64,000 nucleotides of DNA from Diphasiastrum complanatum (lineage: Eukaryota; Streptophyta; Lycopodiopsida; Lycopodiales; Lycopodiaceae), in contig CM055095.1 in the NCBI GenBank assembly GCA_029204225.1, positions 75,175,594-75,239,593 of the forward strand, written 5' to 3'. Under the pieces are notes generated by a model that was given only the letters and a program-made list of their open reading frames with translations, was not told the origin of the DNA and did no database searches. Below, in pieces: positions 45,701 through 55,086 of this stretch. Position numbers and translations under genes: made by a program. Positions within the stretch are counted from its first letter, which is position 1. Each line of letters starts with the position of its first letter.

Positions 45701-48700
45701 CATCAGAAAATATTAACTATATCAGCCCTATTTCTGCTCAATATTGTGCACACTGTACAATTGGTAGTGAAATTGTTGGAAAGTTAGTGAAATTGCAGGA
45801 GTTCAGGAGAGCCAATTTGGGTATCAATAGAAAGGTTTAAGGTGCCAATATGGGTATCAATCATAGAATTAATGAACCGTTAACGGTTCAGTACGGTTCT
45901 GAGAACCGTACGGTTCTCATAACTTTTATGCAAGAACCGTGTGAACCGTGGAGGTAATTAGTTAATTAATTAATTTTTTTTTTCAGTACACAGGTCTGTG
46001 TGGATTAACAGGTCTGCGTGGATTATCAGGTCTGTGTGGATTAACAGGTCTGTGTGGATTATCAGGTCTGTGTGGATTAACAAGTCTGTGTGGATTATCA
46101 GGTCTGTGTAGATTAACAGGTCTATGTGGATCAGGTCCAAATCTGTGTCCAAATCAGGTCCAAATCTGTCTGTAATGATTTGGTGATTAAATAATTAATT
46201 AATCAATTAATAGATTAAATACTGGAACTGTACCACAGTTCAATGAACCCTGGTACGGTTCCTTCCACGGTTCCCAGGACCCACGATCTAGGAACCGTGT
46301 GTTCTATGGTATCAATAGAAAGGTTATTTCAAAAGCAGTTGATTTCTTGTTAGATCCACACTACATATCCATGGTGTTTCTACTCATTTCAATGATTTTT
46401 CTTCTAGAATATATTCTCGATGATATTTCCAAGGCCGAGTTTAAAAAACCCACTGCAATTCAAGCACAAGGATGGCCCATGGCATTGAAGGGAACCATTA
46501 AGGTTGTTTTTTTCTTGAACTTAAAAAATAGAAAAGTAAAAACGTTCCGGAGCTGACCCCCCGGAACGCGTTCCAGATGCATCTATGATATATTTTGTAT
46601 TATATAAACAAGACATAAATTAATTAATGCTATTTTTTGGCTATAAAAATGAAAAAAATCTAAGTTTTGAAAAAATTTCTAACTATTAAAAACAATCAGA
46701 ACAATGTTATCTAACAAAAATAGGCTCCTTGTAGTGTTTAAAAAAATTTCGAAACACTACCATCAGATCCCCCGTATATTTTTTTGCAAATTGAATACCA
46801 TATTGCAAAACAAAAAAAAGAGTTCCTGAAAGCAAATTCCCAAAACCCATTCCGAGAATGTGTAGTGCAACTCTGATATATAATTATATACACATACATA
46901 GTATATAGATTTGTACTTTCTTTTTTCTCCTGCAAATTAGTGTTAGTACAAATCACATGACAAATTGGCCTAGTTTTTCATGCATTACTGAATATCATTC
47001 CTAGCACTAATTTTTAAGTTTATTTTGTTGCACTAAAAGAGATTTATTTTGAAACAAGGTGATCGATACATCACATTATGCAAGGCATTTACGTCGTTGA
47101 AAACAAAATAAAACAAAGATTGCATCATAGAAGAACTATAAATAATAATAACTTATATGCTCAAACTCACATAGAAGTGACACCTCAGCTTTTATCAAAT
47201 CATCACAATAGGTTAACACTACTGCGACAAAGCAAAAAATGCAGCATGTCCCCTTCTTTTGACACAATAAAAAATCAATGATAAAATTTTTCCCAAAAAT
47301 GCATACATGGGACAACACTCAATTACATGTTCTGTGCACTATGGAATACGATGAAGGGTAAAGTTAAGCTTACTTATGGTCAATTAATGATAAACATGCA
47401 TGAGACTTCTATATTTCAAAATTCCAATCAATGACGTTTTCTTTGTTATTCAGTTAACAGATTCAAAACTTCCCCAAAGCAGTTCTGCCAGGAAAGGGCC
47501 TTCAACCAAGGGCAGAAGGATCGCCCAAGGCCAAAGGCTGTTCCTATGGCGGAACGGCGGAGGAGGCGAACCTTCCCCGACATAAAAACAGTGGTTACTT
47601 TTTTTTACCTTTTGTTTTGTTGTAAATTTTTACTTACACGACCTTTCAGGCGGAAGGTGCACCAACAGAAAAGTTCAAAAATAAATTAATCAAATGCACC
47701 CACTCAAGTGCATGCTTTTTCTTCTTTAAAACAGTAAAGACCGATTCCACGTATTAGGTAATGGCCAATGGGAGGGACATTACCACAGATTATCCGGACC
47801 CTAGCAGCGAGTGGAGGCCACAAACTGGCCAGAACCAGATTATGTGGTAACGGCCCAACCAATTGACCAATACCACATTCTATTGTCATTCACATGGTTT
47901 TTATGTCATTTTTTGGTCTTCTAAGTTTTTGGTATTTCACTTTTTTCTTGTCAAAGTCTAACGTTTCCTTGGGGAGAGTCAGATCTGGAGGTTGGAGCAT
48001 TCTGGACAGCGCAGGTCTGTGTAGCAGGCAGTTTTCAAAAGTTGGGCAAAAGTTTGGGGCCCTCCCTATATTCTGCAAAGTAATATGGGACCCAAGAAGG
48101 CTTAAATATCATGGAATGACATATACGTATTCAATACAGCAGTTGAATAGGACCTGAATGGCAAACTTTTGTAGATTTTCTGCATCTCTTCTTGCCCTCT
48201 CCATTACGTTTTCCACATCCGCATAACACCGTAGCAGCCGGTCCTTCAACTCAGTGAGACTTTTATCTTTCTCTTCAAGTAATGTGCTGCACTCCTCCAC
48301 AGCATCCATCAGTTGCTCATTCTCTCTAACAAGGTGAGCATCACATTTGTCCAATTCTCCAACCCCCTTGTCTGCACTTGCTGCCTCCGTACCCGGCTCG
48401 ACATCGTCCCTGTCGGCAGCCGCCTTCTCTGCAGATATGATCCCTGCCTTCCCTTCTTCCTTGTTGCCTGCGTCTGGTGAAGCTCCAGAAGAGAAATAAC
48501 TCTCTTGCGATACGTGATCTTTCCAGTGAAGCTGGCTCAACACTTGCACACTGCCATACGCAATCCAAAGCTGTAGCAAAACAGCCAGCCACACATACAG
48601 CTGATCAGTCACAATTGGGGGCATTCACACCATATCAAAAGCTATATTTAACTGTTGTCAGTTACACTATACTCCATCATCTTTCCCTAGAGAAAAAAGA

Positions 48701-48930
48701 GATTTTGGTGTCTAATTCTTGATACTCCAACACTCACTGGACAAATAAAGACTTCCAAAGATAAGCATAGACACCTCAGAACGCTTGAGAATAGAAGATC
48801 TTCCTCGGCTACTCTTATTGTTGATGAAGATGTTAGAAAACAGTGTGTTGTTGAGAGGGGGAGGAGTGGAAGCTGCCGAGGAAGCCCTTCGAAGCACCCG
48901 TTTAGCAATTGCTGACAACAAGTGCCTCAT
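33718..48930 (-). CDS. GRPE: GrpE protein homolog, mitochondrial (Mge1-type), five exons
   Basis: Nucleotide-exchange factor for mitochondrial Hsp70 in protein import and folding. Proposed exons on the minus strand: 48930-48775, 48570-48154, 36457-36293, 34195-34067 and 33789-33718 (156, 417, 165, 129, 72 bp). All junctions are phase 0 with GT/AG borders, giving 312 residues. Exon 1 has an Arg/Ser-rich, acid-free start (MRHLLSAIAKRVLRRASSAA) typical of a mitochondrial presequence. Exon 2 holds an acidic linker and the long helix ending MERARRDAENLQKFAIQ. Exon 3 continues DFAKSLLLVADDLRRA. Exons 4-5 carry the GrpE head signature FNPNFHLAV and GYMLHDRVIRPAEVAV. Exons 2-5 are firm; the exon 1/2 junction is the weakest because donor GAG|GTGTCT is mediocre and a better donor (CCA|GTGAGT, 48733) is out of phase. 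The total span is 15.2 kb because of transposon-filled introns. A plastid GrpE is less likely given the presequence. Confidence 0.9.
34196..36292 (-). other. GrpE intron 3
   Basis: About 2.1 kb between exon 3 (donor CAG|GTGAGT) and exon 4 (acceptor TGTACTCAG). I see no coding sequence inside. At about 35.33-35.39 kb it contains a GTTCC/GGAAT-rich segment of the kind that recurs at 36.6, 37.1 and 46.5 kb, possibly one dispersed repeat family. Confidence 0.7.
37540..37709 (-). repeat. 3' LTR of intronic copia element (about 170 bp)
   Basis: Matches 42492-42677 closely (ACAAAATTAGACCCCTAAGG; CAAAATTGGGTCCAACTGAA; TAGTCATTTATTTCTAACA) but lacks about 15 bp present in the other copy near GGGTCAAAGTAACC. 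On the element strand it starts TGTTAGAAATAAATGAC right after an AAGGAGGG polypurine tract (37710-37717). The left edge is approximate and no clear target duplication was found. Confidence 0.75.
37747..41959 (-). pseudogene. Ty1/copia gag-pol of the intronic element, full domain order but broken
   Basis: Gag-protease frame from ATG 41959 to 40580: LFSEDRLDGTNYSLW gag, a GKGKGKSKGKGK basic tract, zinc knuckle CHYCKRYGHVIKDC, and protease VIDSGATRHMT. Then pre-integrase HARFGHLNFASLKKL; integrase SDVCGPMRTESIGKCIYFVT with FIDDFSRF; integrase YTPQQNGVAERKNRTLMEMA (40082-39618); RT start VYKIKYKADGTIERYKARLV and LDIKTTFFNGDLNEEVYLQQ (38948); RT core ILLYVDDIIITGS (38729-38133); RNase H SDSDWGGDQDTRRSTSG; and the end VILSDSQSAIAIARNPVFHA to NIADLFTKALPRVRF (37747). 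Catalytic residues are largely intact, but at least six stops or frameshifts separate the pieces, and part of the integrase-RT linker is scrambled. Not functional. Confidence 0.9.
42492..42677 (-). repeat. 5' LTR of intronic copia element (about 186 bp)
   Basis: Partner of 37540-37709; TGTTAGAAATAAATGACTAT is its start on the element strand (42677 leftwards). No standard TGGTATCAGAGC primer-binding site follows its inner edge, so either another tRNA primes this lineage or the site has decayed. Confidence 0.7.
42680..43549 (-). pseudogene. Ty3/gypsy gag remnant
   Basis: Starts at ATG 43549 with an acidic N-terminus (TTPQGPDQPPERGFDELETE; EQFAEELDELVTKEQFLLL). A stop-containing stretch follows, then the gag core SWKAFEEAFLREFLPENELD, RAWEAWERTVMDKSLIQYIS and IRGFVRGLKDEYKVEVQRNS. 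It is cut off at 42678 by the LTR of the copia element, so that element inserted into or next to the gypsy copy. No pol is present on either side. Confidence 0.8.
44426..44437 (-). other. Primer-binding site of the gypsy element
   Basis: GCTCTAATACCA on + reads TGGTATTAGAGC on the element strand, one mismatch from the initiator tRNA-Met site. It lies one base inside TGTAATAGATCC (44439), the probable 5' LTR edge. The 880-bp stretch between it and the gag ATG is the leader. Confidence 0.75.
44439..45130 (-). repeat. Probable 5' LTR region of the gypsy element (right end unknown)
   Basis: Starts with TGTAATAGATCC at the expected distance from the primer-binding site. It is markedly more GC-rich than its surroundings, with internal repeats such as GGCTAGGCCCTCCACCTATA against CTAGGCCCTGCACCTGTATC (44960-45030). 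A GGCCACGTGTCACTGATGTG stretch includes a CACGTG G-box. No second LTR was found, so the length is unknown. Confidence 0.45.
45137..45319 (-). pseudogene. BED zinc-finger fragment (hAT transposase type)
   Basis: The frame encodes RRWRCYHCGLEFTGSLTRVR with AHLLRLAGHEY. This matches the BED finger pattern W-x-C-x2-C-x3-F-x-G-x2-T-R-x3-H-L, the N-terminal DNA-binding domain of many plant hAT transposases and their domesticated relatives. The frame stops soon after and no RNase-H-like transposase core or dimerisation domain is nearby. A fragment, probably carried here with the surrounding repeats. Confidence 0.6.
45878..46300. repeat. GAACCGT/ACGGTTC inverted-motif insert with 18-bp tandem array
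   Basis: The block is dense in GAACCGT and ACGGTTC at both ends (GAACCGTTAACGGTTC; TACGGTTCTGAGAACCGTAC; CACGGTTCCCAGG). It is flanked by copies of GGTATCAATAGAAAGGTT (about 45817 and 46308), suggesting a smaller insert inside the inverted-repeat element. The core, 45991-46140, holds about seven units of CAGGTCTGTGTGGATTAA, alternating TTAA and TTAT ends, so the true period is 36 bp. Encoded peptides are meaningless repeats. Confidence 0.65.
46409..46505 (+). pseudogene. DEAD-box RNA helicase exon fragment (Q-motif region)
   Basis: After a TTTTTCTTCTAG acceptor-like sequence the frame reads ILDDISKAEFKKPTAIQAQG with WPMALKG. This is the Q-motif segment upstream of motif I in DDX5/RH20-type helicases (G-F-x2-P-T-x-I-Q-x-Q-x-W-P). 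It ends near AAG|GTTGTT, close to a splice donor. Motif I (the Walker A box) does not follow. The aromatic Gly-Phe of the Q motif reads Glu-Phe. An isolated gene scrap within the inverted-repeat unit, on the strand opposite to GrpE. Confidence 0.75.
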
Positions 48931-48939
48931 AATTCAATC

Positions 48940-49000
48940 CCACCCCAGAAACGCACAACCCTTCCGATCCACTCTCTCTGGCGAAGCCCATAAAACCCAA
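48940..49000 (-). promoter_or_regulatory. Possible GrpE promoter-proximal elements (site II, telo-box-like)
   Basis: About 55 bp upstream of the GrpE ATG, AAGCCCATAAAACCC on + reads GGGTTTTATGGGCTT on the gene strand. TGGGCT matches the TGGGCC/T site II element bound by TCP factors, known to be common upstream of plant nuclear genes for mitochondrial proteins, and GGGTTTTA resembles a telo-box. No transcription start was established. Confidence 0.35.
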
Positions 49001-49100
49001 AAGAGAAGACAGTTGGAAATAACAAACGTTAGATGGGAAGGAAGGAAAGGAGAGTGTTCTAGAATTTACCGTGAAGGAAAGGGAAGAAGGCCCTTAGGTG

Positions 49101-49273
49101 TAGGGTAGAGCCCTACTTTAAGGTCTTTACCCTTTATGGCCACGTCCCCAGGACTTAGGTACAAGGTAAAGCCCTACTTTAAGGGCTTTATGCCCCTTCA
49201 GGCAACTGCCCAAGGGCATAGGATAAAGCCTTACTTTGAGGGCTTTACCCTCTTAAGGGCACTGGCCCAAGGC
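49101..49273 (-). repeat. Three tandem units of about 60 bp upstream of GrpE
   Basis: Units begin near 49101, 49164 and 49224. Each contains AAAGCCCTACTTTAAGGGCT with TT (an inverted repeat AAAGCCC...GGGCTTT), a pyrimidine-rich stretch and GCCCAAGG or CCCCAGGAC. They lie 170-340 bp upstream of the GrpE start codon and include GGCCCA (TGGGCC on the gene strand). A (GT)n run follows at 49283-49298. Confidence 0.7.
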
Positions 49274-49299
49274 GTTGACGTTGTGTGTGTGTGTGTGTA

Positions 49300-51105
49300 T
49301 ATTGGTTTGGTTATTGTCTTGCAAGAGAAGCATCGCATTCTGTGCAATTTTGTGGATTTTGTGCACTTTGCAAATTTCACAATCTTGTTTTTGGAGCATT
49401 TACAAGTGTTTTGATGGACACTTTGATTGCTTGAAGTTTTTTGGCAATCTAAGCAATGGATCGCCATTTTGTCAATGGTCTAGATGCATCTAAAATTAGT
49501 CAATGAATTTACTTAATTTTGGACTAAGTAAATGAATGTTTTTGCTGGGCAAATTTCGCCCCACTACATATTGGAATTCATACATGAAAGGCCCTCAATT
49601 TTTCAAGTGGTGTGTCCCCAAGTTTACCCCCAAGTTTGGCCTCCATATTTGCCTCTCTAAACTATTATGTTGATCCAATGAAGAAGCACAACCAACATCC
49701 CTATAGGATAAAACACAAGTCATGAATGGATTTTGGCCCAACATCATGCCATGCTTCTACATGACTAACTTTTGTCTATTTTCACATAACTTTGAAAAAC
49801 AAGCTATTCTAAGGCATGAATTAGATAATGCAAATGGGCCTACTACTCACACGTGGGAACATGCTCCACACATGCGTGATTTACATTTGTACATCAAAAT
49901 GTAACATGATCAAACTAACTTTTGCGTAATTTTCACAAGAATACTATCAAGCCTATTGGTGTTTCCATCTCTGGGCAAAGCTACTTCTCGTTCTTTATGC
50001 GATATTAGTTCTTTAAAATGGATCTTACCTTTGACTAAGATTCTATCACATTAATGGTTGAATTCTCACAAGTTTTCATAGAATTGATATGAGACATCAA
50101 ATATAGTAATTTGATTATGGAACTATACTATGCAATAGGCTTATTGGGTAATCCCTAGAAAATCTAGGAATTATAATGTGAAGATTTATTTGGAATAGTT
50201 TCTAATGAATTAACAACCATGAATTGACTATAGATTATGAGAAAAAATGCAATTGCATGAGGTAGACTCATACAACCTACAACATTTTTTAAACTTGTTA
50301 CCCACTCTCAATTTATAGAGATGAAATTTACTAATCATTGGAGGTTAATAACATAATGTAAAAGCTTTGAATTTGGTTAACTCATTCATTTTGCTAGTTC
50401 AAGAATGCATTTTTTTATCTCCATAAATATTGCTATAAGATATCAACATGATTATTTTCTATAGCTGGATTTGGTTGTAATAGAAATGCCTATATGAGAT
50501 TTAGAAAAACTATTGAAATCATTCTAAATCTCTAGAGAATTTAAAGAAAGATGAAAATAATCTTTTTGGAGGAAGGGCTGGTGGTCTCAGACATCAATAA
50601 TTCCAAAGGGAATTTTTTGTGCGAGAATGATCTAAATGATGATGGTTAGATTTTACTCCTAAGGTAAATACAACAAATAAAAACCGTTGGTCACAAGTAT
50701 TTGTTTATTTTGTGAAATTATGATATATTGATTTGGATCCCAAATTGGTGTGTCATTATTTACAAGATCAGTCACCCTTCAAGCTAAATTTTACTTACTC
50801 AAACCATTGCTTCTTACAAATTTTTGGAATATGAGACATCGGACTGATTTCATATGATTCTTTCCAATGTGGAGTTATTTTCTTGGATGGGATTTTTGTC
50901 ACTCATATTAAAATATCTTATTATAAAAGACAAAGCCTTGATGTGGAACATTCCATTATTGACTTTTATGATTTTCAAATATTTTATGCAATATTGCTTT
51001 TAGACATCTTTGATACAAATTAAGTTAATTAAAGAGAAGGGGAGATAAGGTTGATTCTCTCAAAAAATCCATTTGTAACATAGGATTTTTGAAAGATCCA
51101 AGATA
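49300..51105. other. Intergenic DNA with one LTR scrap
   Basis: AT-rich sequence without recognisable genes. At about 49852-49939, CACACGTGGGAACATGCTCC with ACACATGCGTGAT and a terminal TAATTTTCACA match the last ~90 bp of element A's LTR, so a fragment of that family lies here in the same window orientation. Confidence 0.5.
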
Positions 51106-51110
51106 TGTAC

Positions 51111-51796
51111 TATAGAACACCTCAACAGACAAACCTCGATTCTACCAACAAAGTGCATAGTAGCATTGACAAAGGCTGACAAACGAACTTTTGAAACTCG
51201 AAAGATTCACGAACAATATCTTGTTCAAACTCAAAATTTTTGCGAACAATAAATTGTCGCAAAATATTTTGATTATTGTTCAAACTCGAAAACTGTCAAA
51301 TATCGCAAAACTATCGCAAATAATTTGCGAACAAAAACCATTCGAGTCTAGAAACAGAATGGTTTTTAGTCTGGAACAGAACATTTGTTGAATATCAACT
51401 GTCTTAACGGTTAGATTATTTGTTACAGAAGGAATAAGGCCAAAAAATCTATCTTGTAACAATATAAATACATGTGCACTACTCATTGTAAACACACAAC
51501 AGAACAACAAGGCAACAAGAGATGTATATTGAAGAATCAGAATCAAAATTATAAAAATTCGACTGATCAAAGTTTCTCAACAGATGATTTTATCAATTGT
51601 TTCTAATTGTCTAAAATTGTCTATCACACTCACGCAATATATCTCTTAAATCTGCATGCTTTATTCAATCAATGTAAAAACTGCTCTATTGGTACATAGA
51701 CCAAAATCAGACACGATTGAAGACACTGATATTAGTTTGATTTATTCAAACTTTTATTGTGTTCTTTGAAGGAAAATTCTTAGTAATTTTTCTACA
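51111..51796 (+). repeat. 5' LTR (686 bp) of the 51-55 kb copia element
   Basis: Begins TATAGAACACCTCAACAGAC (the expected TG terminus reads TA) and ends TTTTTCTACA. It holds about 150 bp (roughly 51550-51720) that are absent from the 3' LTR. A TATA-like CAATATAAATACATG lies near 51460-51473. Confidence 0.88.
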
Positions 51797-51880
51797 GTGG
51801 TATCAGAGCACATCCCTCTCAACATCCTTCACACATCCATCCTACAACCATATCTGGAGTTTATTCAGAAGATTAGAAAA

Positions 51881-54490
51881 TGTCTTCGATCAGCAATATT
51901 CAGTCCAAGATCAGTACGATCTTGGATACAAAAGATTCAAATTATTTGATCGGGAAGTTAAAAAGACTTCACTCATACTGAAGGACGAAGGTCTTTGGCA
52001 ATGAGTAGAACCAGTAGAAAAGAAGCCCATTCCTGACAAAGAAGTTCGAGAATGGAGTTTGAAAAATGACAAAGCTATAGCAATTATTGCGTCTTTAGTG
52101 AAGGACAACATAATACTAGATCTTTCATCAACTTCGAACGTGAAAGAATTATGGGAAAAATTGCAAACCAAGAATGAGACTCGATCATGTCCTTGGAAGA
52201 CCAATTAACTTACCTACAATGGGACGACAAAGACCTGACCACTTTCGTACAAAAGATAAAAGATCTGTTTATTTCTTTGCAGAATTCTGATATGGAAAAT
52301 GCGGAAGCTGCAAGGTGTATGATGGCTCATGCGAAAGCACTAAAACAATTGTGGGCGGAAGCAATGGCTACGTCGAATTATCTTCAGAATCGAATTCTGA
52401 AATCTCAAATATCGGATGAAACTCCTCACGAAATATGTTGGAAGTCAAAGCCAAATCTTGCTCATGTTCAAACATTTGGATGTGCAGTTTATATGCACAT
52501 ACAAGACAAATTGAGAAAAAAAACTCAATGAAAAGACAGAACAAGGTTTTCTGGTCGGATTCCAGTTACATTTGTCATATTATCGAGTCTACATACCCGA
52601 AACTGACAAAATAAAAGTTGTTCGAGATGTCAAATTTGATGAGTCAAAGTACATAGCAGATAGTGACTTAGTCGGCTATGAAATTCTCAAGACTTATTAT
52701 GAGTTACCAATGACAGAAGTAAAACAAGCAGATGATGAACGAGAATTATCGGATTCAGAAAGAGTTCAAAATCGAGTACCTGAAAGACTCGAATCACCAG
52801 TTTGAATTCAAGCAAACCAGGTCAAACCCGAAAATGCAGAATTAAATTCGAGACCTATACAACTTGTGAGAAGATCTGAAAGACAAAGAAAATTACCAGT
52901 AAGGTTTGGTCAGGATGTTTCAACAAATATAGCCATCGAATTTTGTGGCTTCATAGACGAACCTCAAACATTCGAGAAAGCCATTGATGGACAAAATAAA
53001 GATCATTGGATTCAAGCAATGGAGGACAAAATGTCATCCATGTATAAGAACAATGTATGGACACTTGCACCTATACCTGATGGAAGAAGACCAGTCAAAT
53101 GCAAGTGGATCTTCAAGATCAAAACAGGTCCTGATGGAGACAACATCAGATAAAAAACAAGGTTGGTTGCGAAAGGTTTTTCACTAAAATATGAGATCGA
53201 CTACACTGATACTTTTTTACCAGTAGTCAAACACACATTAATTCACTTGTTATTTGCTTATGTAGTGGCTTATGATCTCAAAATCCATATTGTGGATGAG
53301 AAAACTGCTTTCTTACATGCAGAATTAGAAGAAAATTTATTCATGGATCAAGCACTTGGTTTTATAAGCCAAGAATATCCAAAATTCGGATGTCACATGG
53401 ATAAAAACATCTATGGTCTGAAACAAGCAGCCAGACAATGGTATAGAAAGAAGATGAAGCACTACGTTTTTTAGGCTTCGAACTTTTATTTGTTGATTCG
53501 AATGTCTATATCAAACATGTCGAAGATGAAATTATCATTCGAGCTGTTTATGTTGACGACACTCTTATCTTCTCAAGAAAAGGTAAGTTAATTTCAGATG
53601 TCAAAAGAGACATTTTTGGAATATTTGAGATCACTGACCTAGGAGAAGCAAAAATCTATCTAGGCTTACAGATCGAAAGAGACTTTGAAGGTGGCAAATT
53701 GTATCTTCACCAACAAAAGTATACTCGAAAAATCATTGAAGACTTCAACATGCTCGAATGCAAAGGTGTGCATACTCCCATGATACTTGAAACAATACTA
53801 AGACAGATTGTCCGCAGACTCTCAAAGAAGAGAAACGAATGGCCAATACACCCTATCGAAGGCTGATTGGATCAGTGTTTTGTCTTGTAGACAACACCAA
53901 ACTTGATATAGCATTTGCAGTATATAGGCTAAGCCAATTTAATCAGAACACAGGATCGTTACATTGGAAGTTAGCAAAAAGAGTAGTACAGTATCTCCAA
54001 GAAACTAAAGACTATGGACTGTGTTATTCAAAGAAAGCTGGATTTCGGATCAAATCTTACAGTGATGCAAGCTGGGCATCCATGAAGAATGATAGCAAAA
54101 GTATTTCAAGAGGTTGTACTCTAGCATCTGGCATAACCATACTTTTTGGATAAGCAAGAAATAAACAGTAGTAGCTCAATCTTCGTGTGTGGCCGAATAT
54201 GTAACAGAAGCTAAGATGGAAACGAGCTGATATGGATCAAACAAATGTTGGAAGGATTTGATAAAACTATTTTTGAATCTTATGTCTTATTAATGGATAA
54301 CACTTCAGCAATCTATCTTACGAAAGATCATGTGTTTCATTCGAAAACGAAGCATATAGCTACCAAGTATCATGTTATTCGGGACTTAGTCGAAAAGAAG
54401 ATACTGAAGACAGTCTTCATACCTACAGAGGGAATGACAGCTGATATCTTTACAAAGCCACTCAGTAAAGCTTTGTTCGAGAAGCAATGA
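51881..54490 (+). pseudogene. Copia gag-(deleted)-integrase tail-RT-RNase H, broken frames
   Basis: Gag pieces: REVKKTSLILKDEGLW, AIAIIASLVKDNIILDLSST and KDLTTFVQKIKDLFISLQ. The gag frame then runs straight into the integrase at AARCMMAHAKALKQLWAEAM with ATSNYLQNR (about 52300), so zinc knuckle, protease and integrase core are gone. Next come FGCAVYMHIQDKLRKK, the RT start WIQAMEDKMSSMYKNNVWTL and PVKCKWIFKIKTG, LVAKGFSLKYEIDYTDTFLP, YGLKQAARQWY, the RT catalytic box YVDDTLIFS (about 53550), ITDLGEAKIYLGLQIER, RNase H SYSDASWASMKNDSKSISRG, and GMTADIFTKPLSKALF to stop. At least seven stops or frameshifts are present. Dead. Confidence 0.9.
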
Positions 54491-54532
54491 AGAAGATTGG
54501 GGTTAATCCAACTGCCCACTTTGAGAGGAAGC

Positions 54533-55086
54533 TGTAGAACACCTCAATAGACCAATCTCGGTTCTACCAACAAAGTGCACATTAGTATTGACAAAGGCTG
54601 ACAAATGAACTTGAAGCTCGAAAGATTCGCGAACAATATCTTGTTGAAGCTCGAAAGATTTGCGAACAATATCTTGTTGAAACTCAAAATATTCGTGAAC
54701 AATAAATTGTCGCGAAATATTTTGAATCTTATTTAAAATAAAAAACTATCAGAGATCGCAAAACTGTCACGAACAATTCGCGAACAAAAACCATTCGAGT
54801 CTGAAAACAGAACGTTTTTGGGTTTAAAAACAGAACGTTTGTTAAATATCAACCATCTTAACAGTTAGATCATTTGTTACAGAAGGAAGAAGGCCAAAAG
54901 ACCTATCCTATAACAATATAAATACATGTGTACTACTCGTTGTAAACACACAACAGAGCAACAAGACAACAAAGAGATGTATACTGAAGAATCAGAATCA
55001 GAATTATAAAAGACACTAATATTAGTTTGATTTATTCAAACTTTCATCATTTTCTTTGAAGGAGAATTCTTAGTATTTTTCTTACA
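54533..55086 (+). repeat. 3' LTR (554 bp) of the 51-55 kb copia element
   Basis: Begins TGTAGAACACC and ends TTTTTCTTACA. It contains a 33-bp tandem repeat of the type GCTCGAAAGATTCGCGAACA with ATATCTTGTTGAA, three units at about 54625-54715; the 5' LTR has fewer units. It lacks the ~150 bp found in the 5' LTR. These length changes show considerable age or recombination despite preserved target duplications. Confidence 0.88.

Larger units (their letters stand above)
45611..46806. mobile_element. Inverted-repeat element carrying a helicase exon fragment
   Basis: About 95-100 bp at 45611-45710 reappears inverted at about 46715-46806: GCAATATGGTAT against ATACCATATTGC, GGGGGATCTGATGGTAG against CTACCATCAGATCCCCC, and AACACTACAAAG against CTTGTAGTGTT. 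Between the arms lie an 18-bp tandem array, GAACCGT/ACGGTTC inverted motifs and a DEAD-box helicase fragment. This fits a non-autonomous DNA transposon (MULE or foldback type) with a captured gene piece. No transposase and no clear target duplication were seen. Confidence 0.55.
36458..48153 (-). other. GrpE intron 2, about 11.7 kb, filled with transposons
   Basis: Bounded by donor CAG|GTCCTA after ...KFAIQ (48154) and acceptor TTTGTTTGCAG before DFAK... (36457). Inside: a complete but decayed copia element (37.54-42.68 kb, -), a gypsy LTR/leader/gag remnant (42.68-44.4 kb and beyond, -), a BED zinc-finger scrap (45.1-45.3 kb, -) and an inverted-repeat unit carrying a DEAD-box helicase fragment (45.6-46.8 kb). 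Most insertions have the same orientation as the host gene. Such introns are common in large plant genomes. Confidence 0.85.

Noticed and set aside
47460..47590. GC-rich segment within GrpE intron 2 reading as a short Arg/Gly-rich frame
   Set aside because: It is on the strand opposite to GrpE, lacks splice context and shows no domain; probably part of a repeat.
48785..49108. 107-codon plus-strand frame opposite GrpE exon 1
   Set aside because: It is antisense to the exon and its upstream region, has no recognisable domain, and runs through the repeat.
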